This document shows, in pieces, positions 23,026-33,840 of a stretch of DNA of 64,000 bases. Position numbers and translations under genes: made by a program. A model generated the notes under the pieces. That model had not been told where the DNA came from. It did no database searches and saw nothing but the letters and a program-made list of their open reading frames with translations. The DNA comes from Petrolisthes cinctipes. Taxonomy: Eukaryota > Arthropoda > Malacostraca > Decapoda > Porcellanidae. Every line of letters begins with the position of its first letter. The first letter of the stretch is position 1. The stretch spans positions 2,733,501-2,797,500 of the forward strand of contig JAWQEG010000369.1 in the NCBI GenBank assembly GCA_033782935.1, given 5' to 3'.

Positions 23026-24845
23026 CTCTAGCACTCTGTAGGCATGTACAGATTGCTTCTGGGACCCCAAAATATTGAATTTTCGGGTGTTTTGAGCCTG
23101 AATTTGAGATATACACGGGTACTGAAGATGCATGCACATATCGACTTTTGTGCACCTATAAGATCGATTTTCAGTATGTTTTGAGCATGTATTTTGAAAA
23201 TACTCTAACACGGAGTAGGCATGTACAGATCGCTTATGGGACCCCTAAATATCAAATTTCGGTTGTTTTGGGACTGAATTTGAGATATCGACTTTTTGGC
23301 ACCTAAAAGATCGATTTTTAGCATGTTTTTAGCCTATATTTTGAAAATATTCTAGCACTGAGTACAGATTGCTTCTGGGACCCCAAAATATTGAATTTTC
23401 AAGTGTTTTGAGCCTGAATTTGAGATATAAACGGGTACAGAAGATACATGCACATATTGACTTTGGGCACCAAAAATATCGATTTTCAGCATGTTTTAGG
23501 CCTGAATTTTGAAAATACTCTAACACGGAGTAGGCATGTACAGATCGCTTCTGGGACCCCAAAATATCGAATTTTCGGGTGTTTAGGGCCAGAATTTGAG
23601 ATATAAACGGGTACAGAAGATGCATGCACATATCGACTTTTGTGCACCTAAAAGATCGATTTTCAGTATGTTTTGAGCATGTATTTTGAAAATACTCTAA
23701 CACGGAGTAGGCATGTACAGATCGCTTATGGGACCTCTAAATATCGAATTTTCGGGTGTTTTGGGACTGAATTTGAGATATCGATTTTTTGGCACCTAAT
23801 ATGTCGATTTTTAGCATGTTTTTAGCCTATATTTTGAAAATATTCTAGCAATGTGTAGGCATGTACAGATTGCTTCTGGGACCCCAAAATATTGAATTTT
23901 CGGGTGTTTTGAGCCTGAATTTGAGATATAAACGGGTACAGAAGATACATGCACATATTGACTTTGGGCATCTAAAATATCGATTTTCAGCATGTTTTGG
24001 GCCTGTATTTTGAAAATACTCTAACACTGAGTAGGCATGTACAGATTGCTTCTGGGACCCCAAAATATTGAATTTTCGGGTGTTTTGAGCCTGAATTTGA
24101 GATATAAACGGGTACTGAAGATGCATGCACATATCGACTTTTGTGCACCTAAGAGATCGATTTTCAGTATGTTTTGAGCATGTATTTTGAAAATACTCTA
24201 ACACGGAGTAGGCATGTACAGATCGCTTCTGGGACCTCTAAATATCGAATTTTCGGGTGTTTTGGGACTGAATTTGAGATATCGATTTTTTGGCACCTAA
24301 AATGTCGATTTTTAGCATGTTTTTAGCCTATATTTTGAAAATATTCTAGCACTGTGTAGGCATGTACAGATTGCTTCTGGGACCCCAAAATATTGAATTT
24401 TCGGGTGTTTTGAGCCTGAATTTGAGATATAAACGGGTACAGAAGATACATGCACATATTGACTTTGGGCATCTAAAATATCGATTTTCAGCATGTTTTG
24501 GGCCTGTATTTTGAAAATACTCTAACACTGAGTAGGCATGTACAGATTGCTTCTGGGACCCCAAAATATTGAATTTTCGGGTGTTTTGAGCCTGAATTTG
24601 AGATATAAACGGGTACTGAAGATGCATGCACATATCGACTTTTGTGCACCTAAAAGATCGATTTTCAGTATGTTTTAAGCATGTATTTTGAAAATACTCT
24701 AACACGGAGTAGGCATGTACAGATCGCTTCTGGGACCCCTAAATATCGAATTTTCGGGTGTTTTGGGACTGAATTTGAGATATCGGCTTTTTGGCACCTA
24801 AAATATCGATTTTTAGCATGTTTTGTAGCCTATATTTTGAAAATA
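23026..24845 (+). repeat. Block F, copy 2 (partial)
   Basis: Spacings are 324, 493, 501 and 502, at an offset of 2821-2822 from copy 1. CGCTTATGGG recurs near 22909, 23231 and 23724, and GAGTACAGATTGC near 23360. The similarity runs on toward about 25.2 kb before the arrangement diverges. Confidence 0.85.
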
Positions 24846-25699
24846 TTCTAGCATTGAGTAGGCATGTACAGATTGCTTCTGGGACCCCAAAATATTGAAT
24901 TTTCGGGTGTTCTGAGCCTGAATTTGAGATATAAACGGGTACAGAAGTTACATGCACATATTGACTTTCGGCACCAAAAATATCGATTTTCAGCATGTTT
25001 TGGGCCTGAATTTTGAAAATACTCTAACACGAAGTAGGCATGTACAGATCGCTTCTGGGACCCCAAAATATCGAATTTTCGGGTGTTTAGGGCCATAATT
25101 TGAGATATAAACGGGTACAGAAGATGCATGCACATATCGACTTTTGTGCACCTAAAAGATCGATTTTCAGTATGTTTTGAGCATGTATTTTGAAAATACT
25201 CTAACACGGAGTAGGCATGTACAGATCGCTTCTGGGACCTCTAAATATCGAATTTTCGGGTGTTTTGAGCCTGAATTTGAGATATAAACGGGTACAAAAG
25301 ATACATGCACATATTGACTTTGGGCATCTAAAATATCGATTTTCAGCGTGTTTTGGGCCTGTATTTTGAAAATACTCTAAAACTGAGTAGGCATGTACAG
25401 ATTGCTTCTGGGACCCCAAAATATTGAATTTTCGGGTGTTTTGAGTCTGAATTTGAGATATAAACGGGTACTGAAGATGCATGCACATATCGACTTTTGG
25501 GCACCTAAAAGATCGATTTTCAGTATGTTTTGAGCATGTATTTTGAAAATACTCTAACACGGAGTAGGCATGTACAGATCCCTTCTGGGACCCCTAAATA
25601 TCGAATTTTCGGGTGTTTTGGGACTGAATTTGAGATATCGACTTTTTGGCACCTAAAAGATCGATTTTTAGCATGTTTTTAGCCTATATTTTGAAAATA
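24846..25699 (+). repeat. Pentamer (854 bp) at the end of block F
   Basis: The interval holds M1, L1, a composite monomer, an L2-like unit and S2, which add up to 854 bp. The composite starts like S1 (GGGACCTCTAAATATCG near 25236) but continues as a full M2 (GAGCCTGAATTTG, CATCTAAAATATCG), so it marks a junction between two array segments. Confidence 0.82.
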
Positions 25700-25714
25700 T
25701 TCTAGCACTGAGTA

Positions 25715-25890
25715 GGCATGTACAGATTGGTTCTGGGACCCCAAAATATTGAATTTTCGGGAGTTTTGAGCCTGAATTTGAGATATAAACGGGTACAGAA
25801 GATACATGCACATATTGACTTTGGGCACCAAAAATATCGATTTTCAGCATGTTTTGGGCCTAAATTTTGAAAATACTCTAACACGGAGTA
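25715..25890 (+). repeat. Monomer type M1 (176 bp), reference copy
   Basis: Diagnostic features are GATTG before CTTCT (GATTGGTTCT in this copy), CCCCAAAATATTG, GAGCCTG, ACAGAAGATACATG, CATATTGACTTTGGGCACC followed by AAAAATATCG, then GCATGTTTTGGGCC and a final CTCTAACACGGAGTA. It is one base shorter than L because it has GACTTTGGG where L has GACTTTTGGG. It carries TG at three places where L1 has CG. It normally follows S2 and precedes L1. Confidence 0.9.
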
Positions 25891-26067
25891 GGCATGTACA
25901 GATCGCTTCTGGGACCCCAAAATATCGAATTTTCGGGTGTTTAGGGCCAGAATTTGAGATATAAACGGGTACAGAAGATGCATACACATATCGACTTTTG
26001 GGCACCTAAAAGATCGATTTTCAGTATGTTTTTGGCCTGTATTTTGAAAATACTCTAACACGGAGTA
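25891..26067 (+). repeat. Monomer type L1 (177 bp), reference copy
   Basis: Diagnostic features are GATCGCTTCT, CCCCAAAATATCG, TTTAGGGCCAGAATTTG, ACAGAAGATG, CATATCGACTTTTGGGCACC, AAAAGATCG and GTATGTTTTTGGCCTG. It is a full-length unit that keeps the 29-bp segment missing from S. Its length is an exact multiple of three, which is why a reverse-strand frame stays open through it. It normally sits between M1 and S1. Confidence 0.9.
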
Positions 26068-26215
26068 GGCATGTACAGATACCTTCTGGGACCTCTAAAT
26101 ATCGAATTTTCGGGTGTTTTGGGACTGAATTTGAGATATCGATTTTTTGGCACCTAAAATGTCGATTTTTAGCATGTTTTCATCCTATATTTTGAAAATA
26201 TTCTAGCACTGTGTA
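26068..26215 (+). repeat. Monomer type S1 (148 bp, 29-bp deleted), reference copy
   Basis: Diagnostic features are GATACCTTCT (or GATCGCTTCT), GGGACCTCTAAATATCG, GATATCGATTTTTTGG, CACCTAAAATGTCG, TTTTTAGCATG and TATTCTAGCACTGTGTA. Compared with L1 it lacks exactly 29 bp: GATAT is joined directly to CGA, removing the segment from AAACGGGTAC to the next CACATAT. ATAT stands at both sides of the missing segment. A variant with one extra T before TAGCC (149 bp) is fixed in the B blocks. Confidence 0.9.
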
Positions 26216-26391
26216 GGCATGTACAGATTGCTTCTGGGACCCCAAAATATTGAATTTTCGGGTGTTTTGAGCCTGAATTTGAGATATAAACGGGTACAGA
26301 AGATACATGCACATATTGACTTTGGGCATCTAAAATATCGATTTTCAGCATGTTTTGGGCCTGTATTTTGAAAATACTCTAACACTGAGTA
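26216..26391 (+). repeat. Monomer type M2 (176 bp), reference copy
   Basis: This is M-class in length and has TATTGACTTTGGG, but differs from M1 by GGGCATCTAAAATATCG in place of GGGCACCAAAAATATCG. It also has GGGCCTGTATTTTG in place of GGGCCTGAATTTTG, and usually CTCTAACACTGAGTA at the end. It normally follows S1 and precedes L2. Confidence 0.88.
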
Positions 26392-26568
26392 GGCATGTAC
26401 AGATTGCTTCTGGGACCCCAAAATATTGAATTTTCGGGTGTTTTGAGCCTGAATTTGAGATATACACGGGTACTGAAGATGCATGCACATATCGACTTTT
26501 GTGCACCTAAAAGATCGATTTTCAGTATGTTTTGAGCATGTATTTTGAAAATACTCTAACACGGAGTA
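26392..26568 (+). repeat. Monomer type L2 (177 bp), reference copy
   Basis: This is L-class in length, with GATTGCTTCT, AAAATATTG and GAGCCTG in its first half as in M. It then has GGTACTGAAGATGC (GGTATTGAAG in B blocks), CATATCGACTTTTGTGCACC and GTATGTTTTGAGCATG. It precedes S2 in the hexamer, and S1 where the M2-L2 trimer is repeated by itself. A first half like M with a second half like L suggests an old recombinant origin. Confidence 0.88.
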
Positions 26569-26716
26569 GGCATGTACAGATACCTTCTGGGACCCCTAAA
26601 TATCGAATTTTCGGGTGTTTTGGGACTGAATTTGAGATATCGACTTTTTGGCACCTAAAAGATCGATTTTTAGCATGTTTTTAGCCTATATTTTGAAAAT
26701 ATTCTAGCACTGACTA
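26569..26716 (+). repeat. Monomer type S2 (148 bp, 29-bp deleted), reference copy
   Basis: It shares the 29-bp deletion of S1 but has GGGACCCCTAAATATCG, GATATCGACTTTTTGG and CACCTAAAAGATCG. It ends TATTCTAGCACTGAGTA, or CACTCAGTA in one sublineage; this copy ends CACTGACTA. Because both S types carry the same deletion end points, the deletion predates the split of the two trimers. Confidence 0.88.
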
Positions 26717-27202
26717 GGCATGTACAAATTGCTTCTGGGACCCCAAAATATTGAATTTTCGGGTGTTCTGAGCCTGAATTTGAGATATAAACGGGTACAG
26801 AAGATACATGCACATATTGACTTTGGGCACCAAAAATATCGATTTTCAGCATGTTTTGGTCCTGAATTTTGAAAATACTCTAACACGGAGTAGGCGTGTA
26901 CAGATCGCTTCTGGGACCCCAAAATATCGAATTTTCGGGTGTTTAGGGCCAGAATTTGAGATATAAACGGGTACAGAAGATGCATGCACATATCGACTTT
27001 TGGGCACCTAAAAGATCGATTTTCAGTATGTTTTTGGCCTGTATTTTGAAAATACTCTAACACGGAGTAAGCATGTACAGATCGCTTCTGGGACCTCTAA
27101 ATATCGAATTTTCGGGTGTTATGGGACTGAATTTGAGATATCGATTTTTTGGCACCTAAAAGATCGATTTTTAGCATGTTTTTAGCCTATATTTTGAAAA
27201 TA

Positions 27203-27879
27203 TTCTAGCACTGTGTAAGCATGTATAGATTGCTTCTGGGACCCCAAAATATTGAATTTTCGGGTGTTTTGAGCCTGTATTTGAGATATAAACGGGTACA
27301 GAAGATACATGCACATATTGACTTTGGGCATCTAAAATATCGATTTTCAGCATGTTTTGGGCCTGTATTTTGAAAATATTCTAGCACTGAGTAGGCATGT
27401 ACAGATTGCTTCTGGGACCCCAAAATATTGAATTTTCGTGTGTTTTGAGCCTGAATTTGAGATATAAACGGGTACAGAAGATACATGCACATATTGACTT
27501 TGGGCACCAAAAATATCGATTTTCAGCATGTTTTGGTCCTGAATTTTGAAAATACTCTAACACGGAGTAGGCATGTACAGATCGCTTCTGGGACCCCAAA
27601 ATATCGAATTTTCGGGTGTTTAGGGCCAGAATTTGAGATATAAACGGGTACAGAAGATGCATGCACATATCGACTTTTGGGCACCTAAAAGATCGATTTT
27701 CAATATGTTTTTGGCCTGTATTTTGAAAATACTCTAACACGGAGTAGGCATGTACAGATACCTTCTGGGACCTCTAAATATCGAATTTTCGGGTGTTTTG
27801 GGACTGAATTTGAGATATCGATTTTTTGGCACCTAAAATGTCGATTTTTAGCATGTTTTTAGCCTATATTTTGAAAATA
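27203..27879 (+). repeat. Block H, copy 2
   Basis: Spacings 176 and 501 match 15355-16031 at offset 11848. The chimeric monomer again joins M2 sequence (CATCTAAAATATCG, GGGCCTGTATTTTG) to the S tail TATTCTAGCACTGAGTA. Confidence 0.82.
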
Positions 27880-28703
27880 TTCTAGCACTGTGTAGGCATG
27901 TACAGATTGCTTCTGGGACCCCAAAATATTGAATTTTCGGGTGTTTTGAGCCTGAATTTGAGATATAAACGGGTACAGAAGATACATGCACATATTGAAT
28001 TTGGGCACCAAAAATATCGATTTTCAGCATGTTTTGGGCCTGAATTTTGAAAATACTCTAACACGGAGTAGGCATGTACAGATCGCTTCTGGGACCTCTA
28101 AATATCGAATTTTCGGGTGTTTTGGGACTGAATTTGAGATATCGATTTTTTGGCACCTAAAATGTCGATTTTTAGCATGTTTTTAGCCTATATTTTGAAA
28201 ATATTCTAGCACTGTGTAGGCATGTACAGATTGCTTCTGGGACCCCAAAATATTGAATTTTCGGGTGTTTTGAGCCTGAATTTGAGATATAAACGGGTAC
28301 AGAAGATACATGCACATATTGACTTTGGGCATCTAAAATATCGATTTTGAGCATGTTTTGGGCCTGTATTTTGAAAATACTCTAACACTGAGTAGGCATG
28401 TACAGATTGCTTCTGGGACCCCAAAATATTGAATTTTCGGGTGTTTTGAGCCTGAATTTGAGATATAAACGGGTACTGAAGATGCATGCACATATCGACT
28501 TTTGTGCACCTAAAAGATCGATTTTCAGTATGTTTTGAGCATGTATTTTGAAAATACTCTAACACGGAGTATACATGTACAGATCGCTTCTGGGACCCCT
28601 AAATATCGAATTTTCGGGTGTTTTGGGACTGAATTTGAGATATCGACTTTTTGGCACCTAAAAGATCGATTTTTAGCATGTTTTTAGCCTATATTTTGAA
28701 ATA
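27880..28703 (+). repeat. Dimer plus trimer leading into block G
   Basis: Spacings are 324 and 500. The dimer is M1 (with TATTGAATTTGGGCACC) joined to S1, so the L1 seen in the H1 neighbourhood is missing. The trimer is M2-L2-S2 and carries GAGTATACATGTACAG near 28568. Confidence 0.82.
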
Positions 28704-29694
28704 TTCTAGCACTGTACAGTTTGCTTCTGGGACCCCAAAATATTGAATTTTCGGGTGTTTTGAGCCTGAATTTGAGATATAAACGGGTAAAGAAGATACA
28801 TGCACATATTGACTTTGGGCATCTAAAATATCGATTTTCAGCATGTTTTGGGCCTGTATTTTGAAAATACTCTAACACTGAGTAGGCATGTACAGATTGC
28901 TTCTGGGACCCCAAAATATTGAATTTTCGGGTGTTTTGAGCCTGAATTTGAGATATAAACGGGTACAGAAGATACATGCACATATTGACTTTGAGCACCA
29001 AAAATATCGATTTTCAGCATGTTTTAGTCCTGAATTTTGAAAATAATCTAACACGGAGTAGGCATGTACAGATACCTTCTGGGACCTCTAAATATCTAAT
29101 TTTCGGGTGTTTTGGGACTGAATTTGAGATATCGATTTTTTGGCACCTAAAATGTCGATTTTTAGCATGTTTTTAGCCTATATTTTGAAAATATTCTAGC
29201 ACTGTGTAGGCATGTACAGATTGCTTCTGGGACCCCAAAATATTGAATTTTCGGGTGTTTTGAGCCTGAATTTGAGATATAAACGGGTACAGAAGATACA
29301 TGCACATATTGACTTTGGGCATCTAAAATATCGATTTTCAGCATGTTTTGGGCCTGTATTTTGAAAATACTCTAACACTGAGTAGGCATGTACAGATTGC
29401 TTCTGGGACCCCAAAATATTGAATTTTCGGGTGTTTTGAGCCTGAATTTGAGATATAAACGGGTACTGAAGATGCATTCTCATATCGACTTTTGTGCACC
29501 TAAAATATCGATTTTCAGTATGTTTTGAGCATGTATTTTGAAAATACTCTAACACGGAGTAGGCATGTACAGATCGCTTCTGGGACCCCTAAATATCGAA
29601 TTTTCGGGTGTTTTGGGACTGAATTTGAGATATCGACTTTTTGGCATCTAAAAGATCGATTTTTAGCATGTTTTTAGCCTATATTTTGAAAATA
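28704..29694 (+). repeat. Block G, copy 2
   Basis: Spacings 490 and 501, offset 9491 from copy 1 throughout. It has CACTGTACAGTTTGC near 28711, TTTAGTCCTGAATTTTG near 29025 and ATATCTAATTTTC near 29092. The S unit tail before it reads TTTTGAAATATTCTAG (one A-run base fewer). Confidence 0.82.
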
Positions 29695-31522
29695 TTCTAG
29701 CACTGAGTAGGCATGTACAGATTGCTTCTGGGACCCCAAAATATTGAATTTTCGGGTGTTTTGAGCCTGAATTTGAGAAATAAACGGGTACAGAAGATAC
29801 ATGCACATATTGAGTTTGGGCACCAAAAATATCGATTTTCAGCATGTTTTGGGCCTGAATTTTGAAAATACTCTAACACTGAGCAGGCATGTACAGATTG
29901 CTTCTGGGACCCCAAAATATTGAATTTTCGGGTGTTTTGAGCCTAAATTTGAGATATAAACGGGTACTGAAGATACATGCACATATCGACTTTTGGGCAC
30001 CTAAAAGATCGATTTTCAGTATGTTTTGAGCATGTATTTTGAAAATACTCTAACACGGAGTATACATGTACAGATCGCTTCTGGGACCCCTAAATATCGA
30101 ATTTTCGGGTGTTTTGGGACTGAATTTGAGATATCGACTTTTTGGCACATAAAAGATCGATTTTTAGCATGTTTTTTGCCTATATTTTGAAAATATTCTA
30201 GCACTGAGTAGGCATGTACAGATTGCTTCTGGGCCCCCAAAATATTGAATTTTCGGGTGTTTTGAGCCTGAATTTGAGATATAAACGGGTACAGAAGATA
30301 TATGCACATATTGACTTTGGGCTCCAAAAATATCGATTTTCAGCATGTTTTGGGCCTGAATTTTGAAAATACTCTAACACCGAGTAGGCATGTACAGATC
30401 GCTTCTGGGACCCCAAAATATCGAATTTTAGGGTGTTTAGGGCCAGAATTTGAGATATAAACGGGTACAGAAGATACATGCACATATCGACTTTTGGGCA
30501 CCTAAAAGATCGATTTTCAGTATGTTTTTGGCCTGTATTTTGAAAATACTCTAACACGGAGTAGGCATGTACAGATACCTTCTGGGACCTCTAAATATCG
30601 AATTTTCGGGTGTTTTGGGACTGAATTTGAGATATCGATTTTTTGGCACATAAAATATCGATTTTCAGCATGTTTTGGGCCTGTATTTTGAAAATACTCT
30701 AACACTGTGTAGGCATGTACAGATTGCTTCTGGGACCCCAAAATATTGAATTTTCGGGTGTTTTGAGCCTGAATTTGAGATATAAACGGGTACTGAAGAT
30801 GCATGCACATATCGACTTTTGTGCACCTAAAAGATCGATTTTCAGTATGTTTTTGGCCTGTATTTTGAAAATACTCTAACACGGAGTAGGCATGTACAGA
30901 TACCTTCTGGGACCTCTAAATATCGAATTTTCGGGTGTTTTGGGACTGAATTTGAGATATCGATATTTTGGCACCTAAAATGTCGATTTTTAGCATGTTT
31001 TTAGCCTATATTTTGAAAATATTCTAGCACTGTGTAGGCATGTACAGATTGCTTTTGGGACCCCAAAATATTGAATTTTCGGGTGTTTTGAGCCTAAATT
31101 TGAGATATAAACGGGTACAGAAGATACATGCACATATTGACTTTGGGCATCTAAAATATCGATTTTCAGCATGTTTTCGGCCTGTATTTTGAAAATACTC
31201 TAACACTGAGTAGTCATGTACAGATTGCTTCTGGGACCCCAAAATATTGAATTTTCGGGTGTTTTGAGCCTGAATTTGAGATATAAACGGGTACTGAAGA
31301 TGCATGCACATATCGACTTTTGTGCACCTAAAAGATCGATTTTCAGTATGTTTTGAGCATGTATTTTGAAAATACTCTAACACGGAGTAGGCATGTACAG
31401 ATCGCTTCTGGGACCCCTAAATATCGAATTTTCGGGTGTTTTGGAACTGAATTTGAGATATTGACTTTTTGGCACCTAAAAAATCGATTTTTAGCATGTT
31501 TTTAGCCTATATTTTGAAAATA
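29695..31522 (+). repeat. Block I, copy 2
   Basis: Spacings 501, 501, 325 and 501 at offset 16168 from 13527-15354. It includes the S unit with the L-like tail CTCTAACACTGTGTA near 30697. One copy of GAGTATACATGTACAG occurs near 30058. Confidence 0.8.
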
Positions 31523-33840
31523 TTCTAGCACTCAGTAGGCATGTACAGATTGCTTCTGGGACCCCAAAATATTGAATTTTCGGGTGTTTTGAGCCTGAAT
31601 TTGAGATATAAACGGGTACAGAAGATACATGCACATATTGACTTTGGGCACCAAAAATATCGATTTTCAGCATGTTTTGGGCCTGAATTTTGAAAATACT
31701 CTAACACGGAGTAGGCATGTACAGATCGCTTCTGGGACCCCAAAATATCGAATTTTCGGGTGTTTAGGGCCAGAATTTGAGATATAAACGGGTACAGAAG
31801 ATGCATGCACATATCGACTTTTGGGCACCTAAAAGATCGATTTTCAGTATGTTTTTGGCCTGTATTTTGAAAATACTCTAACACGGAGTAGGCATGTACA
31901 GATACCTTCTGGGACCTCTAAATATCGAATTTTCGGGTGTTTTGTTACTGAATTTGAGATATCGATTTTTTGGCACCTAAAATGTCGATTTTTAGCATGT
32001 TTTTAGCCTATATTTTGAAAATATTCTAGCACTGTGTAGGCATGTACAGATTGCTTCTGGGACCCCAAAATATTGAATTTTCGGGTGTTTTGAGCCTGAA
32101 TTTGAGATATAAACGGGTACTGAAGATGCATGCACATATCGACTTTTGTGCACCTAAAAGATCGATTTTCAGTATGTTTTGAGCATGTATTTTGAAAATA
32201 CTCTAACACGGAGTAGGCATGTACAGATCGCTTCTAGGACCCCTAAATATCGAATTTTCGGGTGTTTTGGGACTGAATTTGAGATATTGACTTTTTGGCA
32301 CCTAAAAAATCGATTTTTAGCATGTTTTTAGCCTATATTTTAAAAATATTCTAGCACTCAGTAGGCATGTACAGATTGCTTCTGGGACCCCAAAATATTG
32401 AATTTTCGGGTGTTTTGAGCCTGAATTTGAGATATAAACGGGTACAGAAGATACATGCACATATTGACTTTGGGCACCAAAAATATCGATTTTCAGCATG
32501 TTTTGGGCCTGAATTTTGAAAATACTCTAACACGGAGTAGGCATGTACAGATCGCTTCTGGGACCCCAAAATATCGAATTTTCGGGTGTTTAGGGCCAGA
32601 ATTTGAGATATAAACGGGTACAGAAGATGCATGCACATATCGACTTTTGTGCACCTAAAAGATCGATTTTCAGTATGTTTTGAGCATGTATTTTGAAAAT
32701 ACTCTAACACTGAGTAGGCATGTACAGATCGCTTCTGGGACCCCTAAATATCGAATTTTCGGGTGTTTTGGGACTGAATTTGAGATATCGACTTTTGGGC
32801 ACCTAAAAGATCGATTTTTAGCATGTTTTTAGCTTATATTTTGAAAATATTCTAGCACTGAGTAGGCATGTACAGATTGCTTCTGGGACCCCAAAATATT
32901 GAATTTTCGGGTGTTTTGAGCCTGAATTTGAGATATAAACGGGTACAGAAGATACATGCACATATTGACTTTGGGCATCTAAAATATCGATTTTCAGCAT
33001 GTTTTGGGCCTGTATTTTGAAAATACTCTAACACTGAGTAGGCATGTACAGATTGCTTCTGGGACCCCAAAATATTGAATTTTCGGGTGTTTTGAGCCTG
33101 AATTTGAGATATAAACGGGTACTGAAGATGCATGCACATATCGACTTTTGTGCACCTAAAAGATCGATTTTCAGTATGTTTTGAGCATGTATTTTGAAAA
33201 TACTCTAACACGGAGTATACATGTACAGATCGCTTCTGGGACCCCTAAATATCGAATTTTCGGGTGTTTTGGGACTGAATTTGAGATATCGACTTTTTGG
33301 CACCTAAAAGATCGATTTTTAGCATGTTTTTAGCCTCTATTTTGAAATATTCTAGCACTGTACAGATTGCTTCTGGGACCCCAAAATATTGAATTTTCGG
33401 GTGTTTTGAGCCTGAATTTGAGATATAAACGGGTACAGAAGATACATGCACATATTGACTTTGGGCATTTAAAATATCGATTTTCAGCATGTTTTGGGCC
33501 TGTATTTTGAAAATACTCTAACACTGAGTAGGCATGTACAGATTGCTTCTGGGACCCCAAAATATTGAATTTTCGGGTGTTTTGAGCCTGAATTTGAGAT
33601 ATAAACGGGTACTGAAGATGCATGCACATATCGACTTTTGTGCACCTAAAAGATCGATTTTCAGTATGTTTTGAGCATGTATTTTGAAAATACTCTAACA
33701 CGGAGTAGGCATGTACAGATCGCTTCTGGGACCCCTAAATATCGAATTTTCGGGTGTTTTGGGACTGAATTTGAGATATCGACTTTTTGGCATCTAAAAG
33801 ATCGATTTTTAGCATGTTTTTAGCCTATATTTTGAAAATA
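31523..33840 (+). repeat. Trimers with one dimer and a partial block G
   Basis: Spacings are 501, 325, 501, 500 and 491. The dimer (32024-32349) is L2-S2, with M2 missing. The last interval is the start of a block G (CACTGTACAGATTGC near 33356; GAGTATACATGTACAG near 33215) but lacks the AATAATCTAAC marker. Confidence 0.82.

Larger units (their letters stand above)
25715..26716 (+). repeat. Reference 1,002-bp hexameric higher-order repeat (M1-L1-S1-M2-L2-S2)
   Basis: This is the cleanest copy of the largest regular period. Units start at GGCATG and fall at 25715 (M1), 25891 (L1), 26068 (S1), 26216 (M2), 26392 (L2) and 26569 (S2). Lengths are 176, 177, 148, 176, 177 and 148. The first three and the last three are each 501 bp and correspond unit for unit, but carry different diagnostic variants. 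The next copy starts with another M1 at 26717. The same alternation is seen at about 17.53-18.54 kb. Elsewhere one trimer is tandemly repeated alone, or units are lost or gained. Confidence 0.9.
25700..27202 (+). repeat. Regular hexameric stretch (three 501-bp trimers)
   Basis: Anchors at 25700, 26201, 26702 and 27203 are spaced exactly 501. Variant order is M1-L1-S1, M2-L2-S2, M1-L1-S1. The S1 near 27.1 kb has AAAAGATCG rather than AAAATGTCG, a small S2-like patch. Confidence 0.88.
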
